Assembly (NCBI RefSeq): GCF_022701255.1
Contig: NZ_CP031705.1
Coordinates: 6,200,001-6,264,000, forward strand
Direction of reading: 5' to 3'
Length of the DNA stretch: 64,000 bases
Origin: Microcoleus vaginatus HSN003
GTDB lineage: Bacteria > Cyanobacteriota > Cyanobacteriia > Cyanobacteriales > Microcoleaceae
Both the position numbers and the translations under genes were made by a program. This document shows, piece by piece, positions 27,242 to 36,420 of the stretch. Numbering within the stretch: the first letter of the stretch is position 1; each line of letters starts with the position of its first letter. Under the pieces are notes generated by a model. That model was given only the letters and a program-made list of their open reading frames with translations. It made no database searches and had not been told where the DNA came from.

Positions 27242-28135
27242 TTAGTTGGCTGTGCGGCATTCGGGGGGCCAGCCAGACTCGGAACACGCTCCCGATGGCA
27301 TTGGTTTGCCTAGGGGCATATTGTAGCAATCTCCGTGACACAGAACGTGCAAGCGCATATTGAACAGACTTAGGGGTTCTGTCGCTCCTACCATAGACTC
27401 ATTGGTATAAAAATTTTCCCTAGAATCAACAATAGTCACAGTGCCTTTACCAAGAATTTTCATAGTATCGTCTCCCTCAAACAAGGCGCAGGTGTCTTCG
27501 TCAATACCAATAGCGATGCGATCGGGATGGCAAGCCACAGCCGACAGCAAGCGAGCCATGCGGTTGCGGTTGTGAAAATGCTGGTCTACGATGATCTCAG
27601 GAATAATGTTAAGTCCGTTTGCCATGTCTACTAAAGAGCGGTTCGGTGACGCACCACTTCCGCCGCCTGCAATCATGTGATATCCCATCACCGCAGCACC
27701 CGCGCTGGTACCGGCGAGGGTAATCTTGCCTTCGATAGTTTCTTTGCGAATTTTCTCCATCAGCGGGGTGTCCGCCAGCAGGCCACAGAGCCTCAGTTGG
27801 TCGCCCCCTGTGATGAATACGCCCGTACAATCTTCTAAATAATCTTTCCAGACGGGGTTTTCGGCTTGTTCGCGTTCGCGGATGTCCACTACTTTGACGG
27901 CGCTAACGCCCATTTCGTCAAATATGGTGCGGTAGCGGTTGCTAATTCCTTCGGGATCTCGCGAAGCGCACGGAACGATCGCCAGCCGAGCGTTTGCACC
28001 CCCAGCACGGCAAAAAAAGGTATTCAAAATCTCTCGCCCGTGAACTTTGTCTTCGGCTCCCCCGATGACCATAATCGAGGTTTTGGTGCGCTGGGGAACA
28101 TTGTGTTCAAGGGCTTGAGATGTCAACTGCTGCAT
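27242..28135 (-). CDS. cphB: Cyanophycinase
   Basis: 297 aa from the ATG at 28135 (MQQLTSQALEH); a TTG at 28168 is open but adds non-conserved residues. Peptidase S51 family: IMVIGGAEDKVHGREIL near the start, FITGGDQLRL, the nucleophile motif TLAGTSAGAAVMGYH, and IIVDQHFHNRNRMARLL with conserved Gln-His. It releases beta-Asp-Arg dipeptides from cyanophycin. The C terminus (CSESGWPPECRTAN) runs past the usual family end and looks variable. It precedes cphA on the same strand, the usual cyanobacterial order. Confidence 0.96.
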   Translation of the reverse strand: MQQLTSQALEHNVPQRTKTSIMVIGGAEDKVHGREILNTFFCRAGGANARLAIVPCASRDPEGISNRYRTIFDEMGVSAVKVVDIREREQAENPVWKDYLEDCTGVFITGGDQLRLCGLLADTPLMEKIRKETIEGKITLAGTSAGAAVMGYHMIAGGGSGASPNRSLVDMANGLNIIPEIIVDQHFHNRNRMARLLSAVACHPDRIAIGIDEDTCALFEGDDTMKILGKGTVTIVDSRENFYTNESMVGATEPLSLFNMRLHVLCHGDCYNMPLGKPMPSGACSESGWPPECRTAN

Positions 28136-28466
28136 GGTGTGTCTTCCTCTGTTGGATGTGAAATTCAATTTTGCCGTGACTGTGGCTAGAATGGGGCTTT
28201 TTAAGAATAAATATTTGTTGGTGCTAGCGAGGTGCGATCGCCGATCGCGCGATCCGGTAGTTATTTGAGGGCGAGTTTACTTGCAGTCGCTGTCATGAAA
28301 AACAGATTATTTTTGTAAAAAACGCGCGCGCCGACAAAGGAAGAGAATTTAACTTGCAAAAATTTTCAGAAATTATAAGAAATTATAAAGAATAAAGCAA
28401 TTACTGAAAACTGAACTCCCTCTAAAGGTCAAACTAGAGGTGATGTATTAATAAATTCCAATTATT
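28136..28466. other. Spacer between divergent cphB and trmD genes
   Basis: No gene seen. Left part is rich in GATCGC/GCGCGC sites, right part is AT-rich with a direct repeat AGAAATTATA near 28370-28392. Promoters for cphB and trmD must lie here but cannot be set precisely. Confidence 0.45.
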
Positions 28467-29141
28467 GTGCGCTTTGACGTTGTTACTCTATTTCCAGATT
28501 TTTTCCGGGCTCCCTTGGAGTCGGGACTGATGGGCAAAGCCTTAGCTAAAAAGATTGCTGAGGTAAATTTTGTCAATCCCCGCGATTTTACCACAGACAA
28601 ACACCAGCGAGTCGATGATGAGCCTTACGGGGGCGGAGTGGGGATGCTGATGAAACCGGAACCGATTTTTGCTGCGGTGGAGTCGCTGCCGATTTTGCCG
28701 CGGCGGGAGGTGATTTTGCTCACTCCCCAGGGGGAACCGATGCAGCAGGCGATGTTTCGGGAGTTGGCGGCCGATCGCGATCAGTTGGTGTTGATTTGCG
28801 GTCATTATGAAGGTGTGGACGATCGAGTGCTGCATTTGGTCACTCGCGAGGTGTCTTTGGGGGATTTTGTACTCACGGGGGGCGAAATTCCGGCTTTGGC
28901 TTTGATTAATGGGGTTTTGCGATTGCTGCGGGGAACTGTGGCGAAGGAAGATTCCCTAAAGTTTGAGAGTTTTGAAGACGGACTTTTGGATTATCCGCAG
29001 TACACTCGACCGGCGGATTTTCGGGGATTGAAGGTGCCCGACGTGTTGCTGTCTGGTAATCACGCAGAAATTGCTCGCTGGCGCAGGGAACAGCAAATTG
29101 AAAGAACGCGCCAAAGGCGACCGGATTTGCTAGCGGATTAG
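28467..29141 (+). CDS. trmD: tRNA (guanine37-N1)-methyltransferase TrmD
   Basis: 224 aa SPOUT methyltransferase with the family start MRFDVVTLFPDFF from a GTG codon, DEPYGGGVGMLMKPEP, LICGHYEGVDDRV, SLGDFVLTGGEIPAL (the knot-forming SAM site) and LLSGNHAEIARWRREQ. It methylates G37 of tRNAs that read CCN and CGG-type codons and prevents frameshifting. The 5' leader has no clear Shine-Dalgarno site. The neighbouring rpsP/rimM/rplS genes of many bacteria are absent here. Confidence 0.96.
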   Translation: MRFDVVTLFPDFFRAPLESGLMGKALAKKIAEVNFVNPRDFTTDKHQRVDDEPYGGGVGMLMKPEPIFAAVESLPILPRREVILLTPQGEPMQQAMFRELAADRDQLVLICGHYEGVDDRVLHLVTREVSLGDFVLTGGEIPALALINGVLRLLRGTVAKEDSLKFESFEDGLLDYPQYTRPADFRGLKVPDVLLSGNHAEIARWRREQQIERTRQRRPDLLAD

Positions 29142-29198
29142 TTAACTCTTGACTATTAACAGTCTTGGTTGAGCATCCTATTTTTTGGCGACTAAATT

Positions 29199-30611
29199 AT
29201 GCTAAAGAATCAACTTTTGTGCTGTACGGCGATCGCCTTTTTGCTCGCCACTGAAGTTACTGTCAATTTAAGTCCTGGCAGCGGTGGCAAATGGTTACAT
29301 ATTAACCGCGAAGCTTTTGCCCGAAGCAGTGGCGGAAGTAGCGGCGGGCGATCTTCTTCTTCTAGTTCTAGTTCTAGTTCCAGTTCCAGCCGCCCTAGCA
29401 GTACCTCGCCTAGCCGTTCTAGTTCTTCTAGTTCTTCTAGCAACAGCTCGTCTGGCACTTCTTCAAGTCCTTCTACTCCTTCTAGAAATAGCTCGTCTGG
29501 CACTTCTTCTAGTTCCATTCCCAGCCGTCCCAGTACCAGTGGAAACACTGGGGGAAGAGTTCGCAGCGGCTCTTTTGAAAAGCCTGCTTCACCTGCACCT
29601 GTCGTCGCACCTAACGCTGCAATTCCCCAACAACATGGAAATAACCGAACTGTAATTATTCAGCGGCGCACTTATAATTCCGCTCCGAGTTATGCAGTTC
29701 CTTACAATCCCGGTAACAGTCAGCCAAATACTGGTTATAATCCAGAGCCAGCAGTTAATCCAACGCCAATAACCACTGATAATTCGGGCGACGGTGAACT
29801 CGTAGCACCATCTTCAGACAATCCCGGTAACAGTCAGCCAAATACTGATTATTATCCTCAACAGCCCGCAATTAATCCAACACCAATTTCCACGGAAAAT
29901 ACCTCTGACAACGCTCCCAGTTCGCCATCATCTGAGGATTGGAAATTGTTTTGGTTTTGGCTGTTTTTTTCTGCAGGGGGTGTAGCGTTAATCGCTTACT
30001 GTATCTACTATTATCTGCCCCCGTCTGGAGATGCCAATAAAAAACCTATTTTTGCGGTCAGCAAGTTGCAAGTTGCAATGTTAGTTGGCTCTTGCCCAGG
30101 AGTGCCAAGTCAGCTAACTGAATTGACTTTAAATTCTGATTTAGAAAGTGCAACAGACAGAGCAGAATTTTTGCTAGAATCTGTTTTAATTGTTTTGCGT
30201 ACACGCGACAAGTGGACTCACGTTTGCGCGAGTTCCCAGATATTTGCGACTCGGGAGGAAGCGGCGCCAATATTCAATCAACTCTCGATTCAAGAACGCA
30301 GCAAGTTAAGTGTAGAAACTCTGAGTTTGGTTAACGGCGACATCCGCTGCAGACAGTCTGTCACTGCGGGCGATCGAGGGCAGGGAGAGTATATTGTAGT
30401 GACGTTTTTGATAGGAACCGAGGATTCCAAACCGCTATTTGGAGACATTCGCGAGGTTGGGAAATTTAAAACAGCGTTAGAGAAATCGGCGGCGACTCCT
30501 GCGGAGAAATTGCTGATTTTTGAGTTGATTTGGAGTCCGCAGGAGGAAACGGATAGTTTGACTGGCGATGAGTTGTTGAGCTCCTATCCGGATTTGATTC
30601 AGGTTGGTTGA
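29199..30611 (+). CDS. DUF1517 protein with Ser-rich extracytoplasmic region
   Basis: 470 aa. N-terminal signal or anchor helix (about 1-25), then a long low-complexity Ser/Pro/Gly region (about 42-115) and a Pro/Asn-rich segment with two near-identical repeats (NPGNSQPNTGYNPEPAVNP and NPGNSQPNTDYYPQQPAIN). One transmembrane helix at about 248-270, then the C-terminal DUF1517 domain with VSKLQVAMLVGSCPGVPSQL and WTHVCASSQIFATREEA. DUF1517 proteins occur in cyanobacteria and chloroplasts; the role is unclear. ATG at 29199, 57 bp after trmD on the same strand, so possibly co-transcribed. Confidence 0.8.
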   Translation: MLKNQLLCCTAIAFLLATEVTVNLSPGSGGKWLHINREAFARSSGGSSGGRSSSSSSSSSSSSSRPSSTSPSRSSSSSSSSNSSSGTSSSPSTPSRNSSSGTSSSSIPSRPSTSGNTGGRVRSGSFEKPASPAPVVAPNAAIPQQHGNNRTVIIQRRTYNSAPSYAVPYNPGNSQPNTGYNPEPAVNPTPITTDNSGDGELVAPSSDNPGNSQPNTDYYPQQPAINPTPISTENTSDNAPSSPSSEDWKLFWFWLFFSAGGVALIAYCIYYYLPPSGDANKKPIFAVSKLQVAMLVGSCPGVPSQLTELTLNSDLESATDRAEFLLESVLIVLRTRDKWTHVCASSQIFATREEAAPIFNQLSIQERSKLSVETLSLVNGDIRCRQSVTAGDRGQGEYIVVTFLIGTEDSKPLFGDIREVGKFKTALEKSAATPAEKLLIFELIWSPQEETDSLTGDELLSSYPDLIQVG

Positions 30612-30852
30612 TGGTTGCTAGCCCAGGGCGCTAGTTTGAAGTAAAATAATCTTGGACGCATGGGTATCTAGAAAGCGGGTTTGATGGTGCGTCTACTTCG
30701 TTCCACACCTTACCCAGGGTAAAAAACTCGGTTTGTTTGTTCCGAGTCGGTAAGTTTTAGTAAAAAGCTCGATCGCCCAAAAAACTCAATTATCCTCACA
30801 CAAAATATGAAATAATTGTCTACTGTCTGCTTTTCTCAAAAATCTACTTTAC

Positions 30853-31332
30853 ATGAACATCCGCATCGGCAACGGCTACGACATTCACTGCTTAGTTCCA
30901 GAACGCCCCCTAATCCTCGGCGGCGTGCACATTCCCCACGAATTGGGCTTATTAGGACACAGCGACGCCGACGTACTTACCCACGCTATCATGGATGCGA
31001 TGCTTGGAGCTCTCAGCTTAGGAGATATCGGGCTGTATTTCCCGCCAACTGACCCGAAATGGAAAGGTGCTGATAGTCTCGTATTGCTCGCACAAGTCAA
31101 TCAGTTAATATTAGATAAAGGCTGGGAAATCGGCAATATTGATTCGGTGGTGGTGGCCGAACGTCCAAAGCTGAAACCGCATATTGAGCAAATGCGCGAT
31201 CGGCTTTCTACTGTCCTACAATTAAGACCTGACCAAATCGGCATCAAAGCTACTACCAACGAAAAGTTAGGGCCCGTGGGGAGAGAAGAAGGAATTGCAG
31301 CCTATGCTGTAGTTTTAGTCTCCAAAATTTAA
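30853..31332 (+). CDS. ispF: 2-C-methyl-D-erythritol 2,4-cyclodiphosphate synthase IspF
   Basis: 159 aa, full length. Metal ligands in GNGYDIHCL (Asp8, His10) and His42-type LGHSDADVLTHAIMDA; further GDIGLYFPPTDPKWKGADS and the C-terminal KATTNEKLGPVGREEGIAA. It closes CDP-ME-2P to MEcPP in the non-mevalonate isoprenoid pathway, which feeds carotenoid, phytol and quinone synthesis. Isolated gene with 240 bp of non-coding DNA upstream. Confidence 0.97.
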   Translation: MNIRIGNGYDIHCLVPERPLILGGVHIPHELGLLGHSDADVLTHAIMDAMLGALSLGDIGLYFPPTDPKWKGADSLVLLAQVNQLILDKGWEIGNIDSVVVAERPKLKPHIEQMRDRLSTVLQLRPDQIGIKATTNEKLGPVGREEGIAAYAVVLVSKI

Positions 31333-31393
31333 AAAGTGGTTTGATAGTAGAAGTGGAATTGACTTAAACTTATACGCTAGGAAGGCTGAAACC

Positions 31394-31912
31394 ATGCAAA
31401 CTGAAACCTTGGAAGTAGAATTACCCATAGAGGCGGATATTATCGCGTTGGATAAGGACGATCGCATAGTCGCGCTAATCGAGGTCAAAATTAATCAAGC
31501 TAAAGAAAAGGCAGCCAAACAGAAGATTATCAATAGGGCGCTCAAACAAATAAAACATTTCCTCTCAATACTCTCAGAAAAAAAGGTGGTAATTCCTTAT
31601 GCTATGATTGTCAATCTCAAAGAGATAATGGTTTTTAAATGGGACGGCACTGTTTTGTCTGACGCTGTTTTATCGTTAAAAACGGCTGACATCCTTCACT
31701 ATTATGACTCAAAATTAGGCGATCAGCGCATATTTGAGCCATACCTAACTAGGCTGATTGAAGCATGGTTGCGTGACTTAGCTTATAATTGGAAGTCGGA
31801 GAGCCCGCCAGCATCGGAACAGATAGCAGCAATCGGTTTGCTGCCGTTGCTAGCAGGTGGAACAACAAAGTCAAGGGTAGAAATTGGTGGCGATTTTATA
31901 TATAGAAACTAA
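31394..31912 (+). CDS. Unknown protein with PD-(D/E)XK-like core, first gene of a pair with a PIN protein
   Basis: 172 aa, soluble. N-terminal residues ADIIALDKDDRIVALIEVK contain Asp15 and Glu30-Val-Lys32 with hydrophobic strands between, the spacing of a PD-(D/E)XK nuclease core, followed by a long basic helix (NQAKEKAAKQKIINRALKQI). The middle part (VVIPYAMIVNLKEIMVFKW) fits the remaining strands of such a fold. The last 26 bases overlap the PIN gene in another frame, so the two are coupled. Whether the nuclease core is active is unknown; it could equally be the antitoxin-like partner. ATG at 31394. Confidence 0.65.
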   Translation: MQTETLEVELPIEADIIALDKDDRIVALIEVKINQAKEKAAKQKIINRALKQIKHFLSILSEKKVVIPYAMIVNLKEIMVFKWDGTVLSDAVLSLKTADILHYYDSKLGDQRIFEPYLTRLIEAWLRDLAYNWKSESPPASEQIAAIGLLPLLAGGTTKSRVEIGGDFIYRN

Positions 31913-32492
31913 CTTTTTAATGAGTATTGCTACAGGGCGCGATCCTGATGCCAATAAGTTGTTACTGAGTGTACCAACATCAGTCCGCATTGCCATACCT
32001 GCTATTTGCTGCATGGAAGCTCTCTCGGCTTTAGAAGACGAGATCAAGCGTCGCAACCATTTTGCAAATGAACTGACAAATCAAATTAGCCAGCTCAAGC
32101 GCGATCTTACTTCGCCTTATGCTAAGTCTCTTTTATTCCATTTAGAAGAGTCTTTGAATAAAAATGAAGGATTGCTCAATAATATTAAAGTACGTCTTTT
32201 TGATGCTCTTGAATTATTGGCTGAAAATGTGGAGATGATGGAACTAACAGCAGATACACTGCGAGAAAGCTTGAATACAGTTTTTATTAAAGAAGACCCT
32301 ACCGACAATTTGATTCTCCACTGCATCTTGAATCACGCACAGTTACACGCTAAGGAAGACAAGGTATTTTTGAGCAATAATACAAAAGACTTTCGTGTAC
32401 CGGAAGTTCAAGATGTTTTGCGAGAAGCCGGGATTACAAAGTATTTCGCTGTCACTAAAAACTTTCTAGGTTGGCTACAATCTCAGTCATAG
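31887..32492 (+). CDS. PIN-domain-like protein
   Basis: 201 aa from GTG at 31887 (a TTG at 31884 is also in frame). N-terminal AILYIETNFLMSIATGRD has the PIN layout with Glu replacing the first acidic Asp; IPAICCMEALSALEDE provides the second acidic site and DPTDNLILHCILNH plus KVFLSNNTKDF the remaining ones. A central coiled-coil-like insert (about 55-100) makes it longer than typical VapC. PIN proteins are RNases, usually toxins of toxin-antitoxin pairs. The overlap with the preceding gene supports a two-gene system. AT-rich relative to ispF. Confidence 0.72.
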   Translation: MAILYIETNFLMSIATGRDPDANKLLLSVPTSVRIAIPAICCMEALSALEDEIKRRNHFANELTNQISQLKRDLTSPYAKSLLFHLEESLNKNEGLLNNIKVRLFDALELLAENVEMMELTADTLRESLNTVFIKEDPTDNLILHCILNHAQLHAKEDKVFLSNNTKDFRVPEVQDVLREAGITKYFAVTKNFLGWLQSQS

Positions 32493-32520
32493 TTGCACGC
32501 AGGTGGTAAACTAAAAAATT

Positions 32521-34293
32521 ATGAAAATTTCTATTATGCTACATTCAAGACTGCGCTGGCTGGCGATTTTACTGGTGGCAATTGCCACGATAACTTTGTC
32601 TGCGTGCACTCCAGCCCGATCGAACTTAGTAGACAGACTCATCGTTCCCACCCCCAGCGGCCCGAGCACCTTTAACTACCCGCTAAATCAATCTGCATAC
32701 AGCGTTTTTGGCTATATGTACGAGGGATTGATCAACGAAAATGGCTTGACATCGGAGTTAGAACCCGGTTTAGCCGAGTCGTGGGAAGTTTCTAAAGATG
32801 GCAAAAAGATTGTCTTCACCCTGCGAGAGGGGTTGAAATGGTCGGACGGCGAACCGATGACTACTGATGACATTATCTTCAGCTATGAAAAGATTTATTT
32901 CAATGACAAAATTCCTAGCGGTTTGAAAGATACTCTGAGAGTTGGCATGAGTCGCGAATTCCCAAAAGTTAAAAAAATTGACAGCCGCCGCGTTGAATTT
33001 TCCGTTGCAGAACCCTTTGCTCCCTTTATTAGATATGCTGGGGGAATCCCAATTTTACCAGCTCATATTTTACAGGAATCTGTCGAAGATACAGATGCAG
33101 ACGGCAAGCCTAAATTCCTGACTACTTGGGGCACGGATACTGACCCTAAAAAAATTGTGGGGAATGGTCAATATCGAATGCTGAGCTACACTCCCAATCA
33201 GCGCGTGGTTTTGGAAAGAAATCCGTATTTTTGGCGCAAAGATGCTGAGGGAAATGTCCAGCCTTACATCCAGCAAATTGTTTGGCAAATTATCGAAAAT
33301 ACTGATAATCAACTGCTGAATTTTCGATCGGGCGAGTTGGATACTCTGAACGTGGAGCCGGAAGTGTTTCCGCTGCTGAAACGTGAGGAAAAACGCGGTC
33401 AATATACGGTATTCAATGGCGGCCCGGATACTGGCAGCGTGTTTATGTGTTTCAATCTGAATAAGGGGCGCAATGCTCAAAATCAGCCGTTTGTAGACCC
33501 GGTTAAGTCTCGCTGGTTCGCGAGTAAAGAATTTCGTCAGGCGATCGCCTACGGCATCAACCGCGAGGCGATGACTAACAATATCTATCGCGGACTTGGC
33601 GCGCCTCTGCATTCTCCAATTCCAGCCCAAAGTCCGTTCTACTTATCTCCAGAACAGGGATTGAAAACTTACAGTTATGATCTGGAAAAAGCCAAAGAGT
33701 TACTGTTAAGTGCTGGTTTCAAGTATAATAGTAACGGCGAATTGGTGGATGCTGAAGGCAACAAAGTGCGATTTACTTTGTTGATGGCTGCGGGTAAAAA
33801 AGTTCGGGAACAAATGGGAACCCAAATTAAGCAAGATTTGGACAAACTGGGGATGCAAATTGATACGCAGTTCCTGAGTTTTAACACTTATGTGGAAAAG
33901 CTGCGTTTGACGCGCAATTGGGATACTTACCTCGGCGGTTTTACGGGAGGTACTGAACCGCACAGCGGCTACAATATTTGGTCTGTTAACGGCACGCTGC
34001 ACAGTTTCAACCAGGGCCCGCAAGCCGGAGAACCGCCGATTAAGGGTTGGAAAGTTGAGGACTGGGAGCAGAAAATCGATGACCTTTACGTGAAAGCTTC
34101 TCAGGAGCTTGATGAGGCGAAGCGCAAGGAACTTTATGCTGAAACGCAGCGGATTATAGCGGAACAAGTGCCTTTTGTTTATATGGTAAATCCGCTGACT
34201 TTCGAGGCGGTGCGCGATCGCGTTTCGGGAATTCGCTACAGTGCCCTCGGCGGAGCTTTCTGGAATTTGTACGAACTGAAAATTACAGAATAG
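32521..34293 (+). CDS. ABC transporter substrate-binding lipoprotein (family 5, peptide/nickel type)
   Basis: 590 aa. Lipoprotein signal peptide ending in LSACTP (lipobox Cys about residue 29), then the SBP_bac_5 fold: SVFGYMYEGLINEN, EPGLAESWEVSKDGKKIVFTL-type region, LREGLKWSDGEPMTTDDI, NGQYRMLSYTPNQRVVLERN, and FRQAIAYGINREAM. It should bind oligopeptides or related solutes in the periplasm and deliver them to a Dpp/Opp-type permease. No permease or ATPase gene is adjacent, so it is an orphan component here. ATG at 32521, 28 bp after the PIN gene. Confidence 0.93.
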   Translation: MKISIMLHSRLRWLAILLVAIATITLSACTPARSNLVDRLIVPTPSGPSTFNYPLNQSAYSVFGYMYEGLINENGLTSELEPGLAESWEVSKDGKKIVFTLREGLKWSDGEPMTTDDIIFSYEKIYFNDKIPSGLKDTLRVGMSREFPKVKKIDSRRVEFSVAEPFAPFIRYAGGIPILPAHILQESVEDTDADGKPKFLTTWGTDTDPKKIVGNGQYRMLSYTPNQRVVLERNPYFWRKDAEGNVQPYIQQIVWQIIENTDNQLLNFRSGELDTLNVEPEVFPLLKREEKRGQYTVFNGGPDTGSVFMCFNLNKGRNAQNQPFVDPVKSRWFASKEFRQAIAYGINREAMTNNIYRGLGAPLHSPIPAQSPFYLSPEQGLKTYSYDLEKAKELLLSAGFKYNSNGELVDAEGNKVRFTLLMAAGKKVREQMGTQIKQDLDKLGMQIDTQFLSFNTYVEKLRLTRNWDTYLGGFTGGTEPHSGYNIWSVNGTLHSFNQGPQAGEPPIKGWKVEDWEQKIDDLYVKASQELDEAKRKELYAETQRIIAEQVPFVYMVNPLTFEAVRDRVSGIRYSALGGAFWNLYELKITE

Positions 34294-34375
34294 TCAGTTG
34301 TTATTGGTTATTTGTTACTAATGACAACTGACAACTAACCACTGACAACTAACAACTAACCACTGACTAATATTT
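34294..34375. repeat. STRR heptamer array (CTGACAA/CTAACAA)n
   Basis: About nine imperfect 7-bp units fill the whole spacer between the ABC binding protein and larB, and reach to within a few bases of the larB start codon. Confidence 0.7.
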
Positions 34376-35179
34376 ATGGAACCTGAAATTTTACAGAAGT
34401 TACTCGAATCAGTTGCCGCAGGCGATGTGAGCCCGATCGCAGCTTTGGATAAATTAAAGCATTTTGACTTTGAACAAGTCGGCGATTTTGCCAAAATTGA
34501 CCACCACCGTACTCTGAGAACTGGTTTTCCTGAAGTAATTTGGGGCCCGGGGAAAACGCCAGACCAAATTATTAAGATTATCGAAGCAATGCGCGGGCGA
34601 AATTCTGCGGTGATGGCGACGCGAATTGAACCGGAAGTTTTCGAGCAATTGCAACAAAAAATACCAGATTTGTGCTACTACCAAAAGGCTCGAATTTGTG
34701 CAATTTCTCCTAATTCCCCAACTCCGCAGCATCCTGGTACTGTGACTATTATCAGTGCGGGAACGGCGGATTTGCCTGTAGCGGAAGAGGCGGCAATTAC
34801 TGCGGAACTTTGCGGTTTTCAGGTGCGACGTTTGTGGGATGTCGGAGTTGCCGGCATTCACCGCTTGCTGAGCAACCGGCACGTTATTGCCGATGCTGAT
34901 GTGTTGATTGCGGTGGCCGGTATGGAAGGTGCTTTGGCCAGTGTGGTTGCGGGTTTGGCAGATTGTCCGGTGATTGCTGTGCCGACAAGTGTGGGTTACG
35001 GCGCGAGTTTTGGCGGGATTGCTCCTCTTTTAACTATGCTCAATTCTTGTGCGGCTGGTGTGGGTGTGGTGAATATTGATAATGGGTTTGGGGCGGCGAT
35101 TTTGGCTTGTCAAATTCTGAGAACTGCTGGCAGAGTGGGGAAAATGAAAGAGGGGGAGAATGGGAGAGAGGGGGAATAG
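34376..35179 (+). CDS. larB: Nickel-pincer cofactor biosynthesis protein LarB
   Basis: 267 aa. The N-terminal ~115 residues have DHHRTLRTGFPEVIWGPGKT, the LarB-specific part. The C-terminal domain (about 120-255) is AIR-carboxylase (PurE)-like with ISAGTADLPVAEEAA, AGMEGALASVVAGL, PTSVGYG and NIDNGFGAA. LarB carboxylates nicotinate adenine dinucleotide in the first step of nickel-pincer nucleotide synthesis. larC and larE are not in the window. The last ~12 residues (KEGENGREGE) are low complexity and probably not conserved. It follows the ABC binding protein across an 82-bp heptamer-repeat spacer. Confidence 0.92.
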   Translation: MEPEILQKLLESVAAGDVSPIAALDKLKHFDFEQVGDFAKIDHHRTLRTGFPEVIWGPGKTPDQIIKIIEAMRGRNSAVMATRIEPEVFEQLQQKIPDLCYYQKARICAISPNSPTPQHPGTVTIISAGTADLPVAEEAAITAELCGFQVRRLWDVGVAGIHRLLSNRHVIADADVLIAVAGMEGALASVVAGLADCPVIAVPTSVGYGASFGGIAPLLTMLNSCAAGVGVVNIDNGFGAAILACQILRTAGRVGKMKEGENGREGE

Positions 35180-35256
35180 TTAGAAACCCCCTCGATTAGA
35201 TAAGACTAAGGCTAACTGTCACAGGACGATCGACTTTTGTGCATCTTGCACCATTC

Positions 35257-35325
35257 TCAAGAACAGGCAAGATGCCTGTTCCACAAAGAGTGAGTTTTCT
35301 TGTGGGGTGGGCATCCTGCCCGCCC
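35257..35325. repeat. Dispersed GGGCAGGATGCCC repeat, copy B (inverted)
   Basis: The reverse complement closely matches 20463-20530: AGGCAAGATGCCTG, CCACAAAGAG, CTTGTGGGGTGGGCATCC, TGCCCG. The spacer 35180-35541 holds no convincing gene; the short + strand ORF near 35391 is not supported. Confidence 0.7.
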
Positions 35326-35541
35326 GTAAAAAACCTAATTGAAAATGGTGCAACATCTCAGGTGCGTCAGACTTCGTTATTGAAAGATTATTGAAGATTT
35401 CCGGTAGTAAAGCACCTTACTATATATGCCCGTTGCGTCCAGGACAGCCAGACTCGGCGGTTGAAACCGCGTCTACACTTGCTTCTCGTCCCAGCAAAGG
35501 AGGACTAAAGAATACAGGAGGTATTATTGCCGGATTTGATA

Positions 35542-36162
35542 TTACTTGCTGCCCAGCCAAATCGGATAAGCAGAAGAATCCTCAGCTTTCAACTTTTGCG
35601 CCTGATAACTCTTGCTAGTCCAACTAGCAACTGTTTCCAGGCTTTCTGTCAAACAACTTTCGCTGCCAAACGCTTCAAATCCCAAAGTCCACCAGGCGCT
35701 GCCGTTAATGTTCAACTGAGTAAGTTCCACGGTGCAACCTTGGGGAATTGGGGCTTCCACAGGCACAGACATCACAGGCATCAGGGAACCAGGGGCCGAA
35801 ACTTGATAAAGACGCTGCGCTCGCTTTTTCTTGACTCCCACCCACTTTCCTGTCGCCACAATATCCGCCGGTATCGGCGCCATGGTGTCGGCACAAACCC
35901 ACTTCAGCCACTTCTCGGCTTTGCCTTCCCAGCGATTGGCGAACTGCATCGTCCCTAACTCTGCCTGACGCCACTTTACCTCCAAGGTTTTCCCACGCAG
36001 CTTCACTCCCAAGTAGTCGCAGTTAGGTACTAGCAAATATATGTCTTCCCGCTCTTCGGGAGGCGAAAGATACGCGCCGAGACTCTCGCTTCCAAACCAT
36101 TGATTGAGCGATTTTGGCAGTGCACCGCTATAAAACCACCGCATTTCCAGACTGGCCCGCAT
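35542..36162 (-). CDS. Conserved cyanobacterial protein of unknown function
   Basis: 206 aa, soluble. It begins MRASLEMRWFYSGALP and contains EDIYLLVPNCDYLGVKLRGKT-type strands, KLRGKTLEVKWRQ, and near the end CTVELTQLNINGSAWWTLGFEAFG. The pattern of an N-terminal EMRWF, Arg/Lys-rich strands and late Glu residues recalls the CYTH/triphosphate-tunnel fold, but the match is too loose to assign activity. Complete reading frame with a start supported by the conserved-looking N terminus. No operon partner. Confidence 0.6.
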   Translation of the reverse strand: MRASLEMRWFYSGALPKSLNQWFGSESLGAYLSPPEEREDIYLLVPNCDYLGVKLRGKTLEVKWRQAELGTMQFANRWEGKAEKWLKWVCADTMAPIPADIVATGKWVGVKKKRAQRLYQVSAPGSLMPVMSVPVEAPIPQGCTVELTQLNINGSAWWTLGFEAFGSESCLTESLETVASWTSKSYQAQKLKAEDSSAYPIWLGSK

Positions 36163-36290
36163 AAATTTTTCCTCCGTTCCACAATTTTCGTCAAACCCAG
36201 ACTGGATTTGCCATACACCATCGACTTTTGTGCCTCTCCACTCTATCCTCCCCCCTCCGGGGCCCAGAGTCTACCCACAGTCCTACCATT

Positions 36291-36316
36291 TTAGATTTTA
36301 GATTTTAGATTTTAGA
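36291..36316. repeat. STRR array (TTTTAGA)n upstream of hli
   Basis: About four copies of the TTTTAGA heptamer, the complement of the AAAATCT unit found elsewhere in the window. Confidence 0.75.
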
Positions 36317-36340
36317 ATTGGGAAAGACTGACTAGATAAG

Positions 36341-36385
36341 GGTTTAGAGCTTGCCTACAGTTGCATTTTTTTTTAAACTGGTGTC
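36341..36385. repeat. GTTGCATT dispersed element, copy A
   Basis: GGTTTAGAGCTTGCCTACAG, then TTGCATT and a T-run, then GGTGTC. Related copies on the same strand are at 50736-50776 and 55740-55788. No coding potential. Confidence 0.6.
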
Positions 36386-36420
36386 AAATGGGGGTATTTA
36401 AAAAAAATTTCTCACAATCC

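Noticed and set aside
35391..35618. + strand 75-aa ORF after larB
   Set aside because: It overlaps the conserved minus-strand gene at its end and lies in repeat-rich DNA with no supporting motif.
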